A stretch of DNA of 8,998 nt, from the NCBI GenBank assembly GCA_902783295.1, contig CACZQT010000237.1:1-8998 (forward strand). The letters are read 5' to 3'. The notes below the pieces were generated by a model, which saw only the letters and a list, made by a program, of their open reading frames with translations, ran no database searches and was not told where the DNA came from. Below are positions 6,738-8,998 of this stretch, piece by piece (positions within the stretch are counted from its first letter, which is position 1; every line of letters begins with the position of its first letter). Origin of the DNA: an uncultured Lachnospiraceae bacterium (GTDB lineage Bacteria > Bacillota > Clostridia > Lachnospirales > Lachnospiraceae). Both the position numbers and the translations under genes were made by a program.

Positions 6738-7907
6738 ATGCATTTTGCGCACCGCCTGGATCGTTTCGGAGATGAAATATTCGCTTCCCTGAATAATAAG
6801 AAAATTGAACTGGAAAAACAGGGACGGAAAATATATAACCTGAGCATCGGAACCCCGGACTTCGTTCCGCCGCAGCATATCATGGACGCCCTGGTCGAAA
6901 GCGCGAAGAATCCGGATTCCTGGAAATATGCCCTGCGGGATCTTCCGGAACTGCTGGATGCCGTCTGCGGATATTATGAGAGGCGCTTTCACGTGAGTGT
7001 CGCTCCGGATCAGATCATGAGCTGCTATGGTACGCAGGAAGGGGTCGGCCACCTGGCGCTGGCGCTCTGCAACCCGGGGGATACGGTTCTGCTGCCGGAT
7101 CCCTGCTATCCGGTCTTCCAGGCCGGTGCTTTTCTTTCCGAAGCAGAACCCTGGTATTACCCTCTGACGAAGGAACACGGTTTTCTTCCCGACCTGGCCG
7201 GTATTCCGGAGGAAGTGGCCCGGAAAGCGGTATTTATGATTGTTAACTTCCCCGCTAACCCGGTGGGTTCCATTGCTACGCCGGCGTTTTATGAGGAACT
7301 GGTGGCCTGGGCCAGGAAGTATGACGTTTTGATTATTCATGACAACGCCTACAGCGATATTATTTACGGAGGTGTTGTCGGGGGCAGCTTCTTCAATACG
7401 CCCGGTGCCATGGATGTAGGCGTGGAATTCTTCAGCCTTTCTAAATCCTTTAATGTGACCGGCGCCAGAATCAGCTTCCTGATCGGCCGGAAGGATGTCA
7501 TTCAGGCGGTGCGCCTGCTCCGCAGCCAGATTGATTTCGGAATGTTCCTGCCCATCCAGAAGGCGGCCATCGCGGCTCTGAACGGCCCGACCGATACGGT
7601 AAAAGCACAGTGCGTGGAATACGAGAAGAGGAGAGATGCTCTCTGCAGCGGTGCCAGAGCGATCGGCTGGGATATCCCGGATGCCGCCGGAAGCATGTTC
7701 GTCTGGGCTCCGATCCCGCCTGCCTATACCTCCAGCATGAAATTCTGCATGGATCTTCTGGACAGGGCCGGCGTCCTCTGCACCCCCGGAAGCAGCTTCG
7801 GACCGCATGGAGAAGGCTATGTGCGTTTTGCACTGGTGCTTCCTCCGGAAAAGATCGCGGAAATGCTCGCCGCCGTAAAAGCCAGCGGGATACTGGGCGA
7901 AGCCTGA
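6738..7907 (+). CDS. PLP-dependent aminotransferase, class I/II (DapL-like)
   Basis: A fold-type I aminotransferase that moves an amino group between an amino acid and a 2-oxo acid using PLP, in the cytoplasm. Counting from 6738 (389 residues), the catalytic lysine is K236 in SLSKSFN. The cofactor-binding residues are N174 (NFPANPVG), D202 and Y205 (HDNAYSD), and R363 (YVRFAL) should bind the substrate carboxylate. NLSIGTPDF near residue 34 is the usual N-terminal loop. The overall pattern is closest to the LL-diaminopimelate aminotransferase-like subgroup, but I cannot fix the substrate; aspartate, alanine, aromatic or DAP-type activity are all open. The region near residues 67-76, where many relatives have Gly...Leu-Arg, reads YALRDLPELL instead. 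The start at 6738 is chosen for its GGAGG (6725-6729) 8 bases upstream. A start at 6684 would add 18 low-quality residues and overlap a TATAAT. No lysine-pathway gene adjoins it. Confidence 0.92.
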   Translation: MHFAHRLDRFGDEIFASLNNKKIELEKQGRKIYNLSIGTPDFVPPQHIMDALVESAKNPDSWKYALRDLPELLDAVCGYYERRFHVSVAPDQIMSCYGTQEGVGHLALALCNPGDTVLLPDPCYPVFQAGAFLSEAEPWYYPLTKEHGFLPDLAGIPEEVARKAVFMIVNFPANPVGSIATPAFYEELVAWARKYDVLIIHDNAYSDIIYGGVVGGSFFNTPGAMDVGVEFFSLSKSFNVTGARISFLIGRKDVIQAVRLLRSQIDFGMFLPIQKAAIAALNGPTDTVKAQCVEYEKRRDALCSGARAIGWDIPDAAGSMFVWAPIPPAYTSSMKFCMDLLDRAGVLCTPGSSFGPHGEGYVRFALVLPPEKIAEMLAAVKASGILGEA

Positions 7908-7993
7908 GAATGAAGGAAACTGCACTCTACAGAAATAAAGAAACTGAAAACGATTATAGGAGAGGAACCGAAAAGAACTTCTGAAAAAAGTCC

Positions 7994-8022
7994 TTGCTTT
8001 TTCCCGGCGACTGGAGTACAAT
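7994..8022 (+). promoter_or_regulatory. Promoter of tRNA-Ala
   Basis: TTGCTT (7994-7999), 17 bases, then TACAAT (8017-8022), one base off consensus. Transcription would start near 8029, only about five bases before the tRNA. The 7908-7993 stretch before it shows no strong terminator for the aminotransferase, only a weak AAAAAG/CTTTTT pair at 7985-8002 that overlaps this promoter. Confidence 0.7.
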
Positions 8023-8033
8023 ACGCTTTGTTC

Positions 8034-8106
8034 GGGGTATTAGCTCAGCTGGGAGAGCGCCAGGTTCGCAATCTGGAGGTCAGGGGTTCGATCCCCCTAT
8101 GCTCCA
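8034..8106 (+). tRNA. tRNA-Ala (anticodon CGC)
   Basis: A complete 73-base cloverleaf. The acceptor stem is GGGGTAT (8034-8040) with ATGCTCC (8099-8105), followed by discriminator A (8106). The D arm is GCTC/GAGC. The anticodon stem is CCAGG/TCTGG around loop TTCGCAA, giving anticodon CGC (8067-8069), which reads GCG. The T arm is AGGGG-TTCGATC-CCCCT (8082-8098). The G3-U70 wobble (8036 with 8103), the main identity element for alanyl-tRNA synthetase, is present. The CCA tail is not encoded (CTC follows A73). It stands alone with its own promoter and terminator. Confidence 0.97.
8080..8106. other. Possible attachment site at the tRNA-Ala 3' end
   Basis: A tyrosine integrase gene ends only 77 bases beyond this tRNA, with its 3' end facing it. 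Integrases of this family often recombine at the T arm and 3' end of tRNA genes, and the element carries a copy that restores the tRNA. The core would therefore lie in this stretch. The second copy is expected at the far end of the element, outside the window, so the limits given are only a guess. Confidence 0.4.
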
Positions 8107-8111
8107 CTCTT

Positions 8112-8140
8112 AAACCGCGTATTTACGCGGTTTTTTTGTT
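8112..8140 (+). terminator. Rho-independent terminator of tRNA-Ala
   Basis: AAACCGCGT (8112-8120) pairs perfectly with ACGCGGTTT (8125-8133) around a 4-base loop, and the plus strand runs into TTTTTTTGTT. It lies five bases after the tRNA. On the minus strand the stem is preceded by A's and followed by TTTAAGAG, so it may also weakly stop transcription from the integrase. Confidence 0.93.
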
Positions 8141-8177
8141 GTCCAAGTACCAAAAGTACCTGAAAAGTACCAGGACA
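8140..8177. repeat. Three GGTACTT repeats inside a short inverted repeat, between tRNA and integrase
   Basis: On the minus strand GGTACTT occurs three times (8171-8165, 8160-8154, 8151-8145). The first two copies extend identically to GGTACTTTT. On the plus strand the block is bounded by TGTCC (8140-8144) and GGACA (8173-8177), an inverted pair that can extend through GTAC/GTAC with a two-base mismatch. Clustered short direct repeats between an integrase gene and its attachment site resemble the arm-type binding sites used by the N-terminal domain of integrases; that role is inference. Confidence 0.6.
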
Positions 8178-8182
8178 GTTCG

Positions 8183-8998
8183 TTATGCCCGGGAAGCCGG
8201 TTTCTTCTTCATGACTTCCCTCAGATAATTCTCTTTTTGTTCAAGTGTCGCGAAGCGCTTGATATAATAATCCTGCGTCACCCGGTAGTCTTCATGCCCC
8301 AGCAGTTCCGTGATGATCCTGGGCGGAACACCTTCCGCAGCCAGACGGCTTGCGAAGGTTTTGCGCAGCTTATGTGGAGAGCGGTATTCAATTCCACAGC
8401 TTTCGCAGGTTTTTTCAGTTTCTTTCGAAGCTTCTCGGCACGGATACGGCTTCCATGATAGGAGAGGATGTATTCTCCGTCCGGATTTTTCTTGCGAATC
8501 TCTTCAAGGATTTTCTGCATCTCCGGCAAAACGGGAAAATCACGATTTCCTGCGTCTGTTTTGGGTGCGTCAGAGATATCTACCATGACTTTTCCATCTG
8601 CGGAGTAGGTTGTTTCTGTCCGATGAATATGCAGGGAATGCTTCTCCGGATCGTAATCTGACCATGTCAGTGCCGCTGCCTCCCCGATCCGCATTCCGGA
8701 CAGAAGAATCAGCTCTACTCCCAGCGCATGGATACCACCATCACAGAGCAGTTCTTCCTCCAGAGCCGCGATTTCATCCGCGGAATATACCTCTTCAGAA
8801 TCTTCCTTTTTCGCGACTTTGAATGAAGACTTCTGCTGGCCTCGGGATCTTTTGATGATTGGCTCAATATCATAATCAATGTATTTTTCGATCAGCGCCT
8901 CATTAAAGATCATGCGAAGGATCGATGTCAGATAACCGAAGGATTTCTTGGAAAGGTCTTTCTCCCGGCGGCTTTTTCGCAGGAAGTTCTCAATTTCC
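8183..8998 (-). pseudogene. Tyrosine recombinase/integrase, frameshifted and cut by the window edge
   Basis: A site-specific recombinase of the phage/ICE integrase family, transcribed toward the tRNA. Reading enters from beyond 8998 with the end of the core-binding domain (EIENFLRKSRRE...YLTSILRMIFNEAL), then the catalytic domain. Arg I is in SGMRIGEAAALTW (codon 8691-8689) and the beta-hairpin Lys in APKTDAGNR (8562-8560). The upstream frame then runs into unrelated sequence and stops near 8278. In the neighbouring frame the rest of the enzyme is intact: H and R of SPHKLRKTFASRL (8374-8372, 8365-8363), LLGHED (8296-8294 for H) and the Tyr pair in TQDYYIK (8269-8264), ending at TAA (8185-8183). 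The frames join at a run of six A's (T's at 8410-8415); one more A would restore a complete gene. So all catalytic residues are encoded but split by one indel. This may be a true pseudogene, a sequencing error, or less likely slippage. The N-terminus lies outside the window. Confidence 0.88.

Noticed and set aside
7910..7984. 24-codon frame after the aminotransferase
   Set aside because: No Shine-Dalgarno site and a Lys/Glu/Asn-rich random-looking product; it ends at the tRNA promoter.
6687..8021. 444-codon minus-strand open frame over the aminotransferase
   Set aside because: Antisense shadow of a clear gene; it also runs across the tRNA promoter and has no recognisable domain.
8112..8182. 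CRISPR-like array from the short GGTACTT repeats
   Set aside because: Units are only 7-9 bases with 2-4 base gaps; there are no spacers of CRISPR length.
8028..8228. 66-codon plus-strand frame with VLAQLGERQVRNLEVRG
   Set aside because: This is translated tRNA, a well-known false gene call, and it continues through the terminator.

Overview
The window looks like chromosomal DNA from a Gram-positive, low-to-moderate-GC Clostridia-type bacterium, most likely in or near Lachnospiraceae. The evidence is purine-rich Shine-Dalgarno sites, sigma-A-like promoters with 17-base spacers, Rho-independent terminators with T-runs, a DeoB close to the Bacillus type, and a secreted repeat protein of a kind common in gut Clostridia. 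The taxonomic call is inference; no marker gene fixes the genus.

Layout from left to right: (1) a 216-base leader with a strong hairpin, a short direct repeat and a promoter, then a Na+/phosphate symporter with a PhoU-like cytoplasmic tail (217-2046, +). (2) A REP/BIME-like double palindrome (2074-2137). (3) Phosphopentomutase deoB (2204-3421, +), ended by a hairpin that sits between convergent genes. (4) A 920-residue secreted mosaic protein (3626-6388, -) with a degenerate BspA-like start, five 'YTG' Ig-like repeats, a Fn3-like domain and a Big_2-like domain. (5) A divergent regulatory region of about 350 bases. (6) A fold-type I PLP aminotransferase of the DapL-like class I/II group (6738-7907, +). 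(7) A tRNA-Ala(CGC) with its own promoter and terminator (8034-8140). (8) A tyrosine integrase on the minus strand (8183 to beyond 8998), frameshifted by one base in an A-run and cut by the window edge. Three GGTACTT repeats lie between it and the tRNA.

The left 8 kb is mostly ordinary host metabolism (phosphate uptake, nucleoside-sugar salvage, amino-acid transamination) plus one surface or secreted protein. The right edge is probably the boundary of an integrated element that uses the 3' end of tRNA-Ala as its attachment site; the cargo would lie to the right of the window. I see no convincing new multi-gene system inside the window. The points most worth following are the integrase/tRNA junction with its repeats, the palindromic element upstream of deoB, and the domain make-up of the secreted protein.
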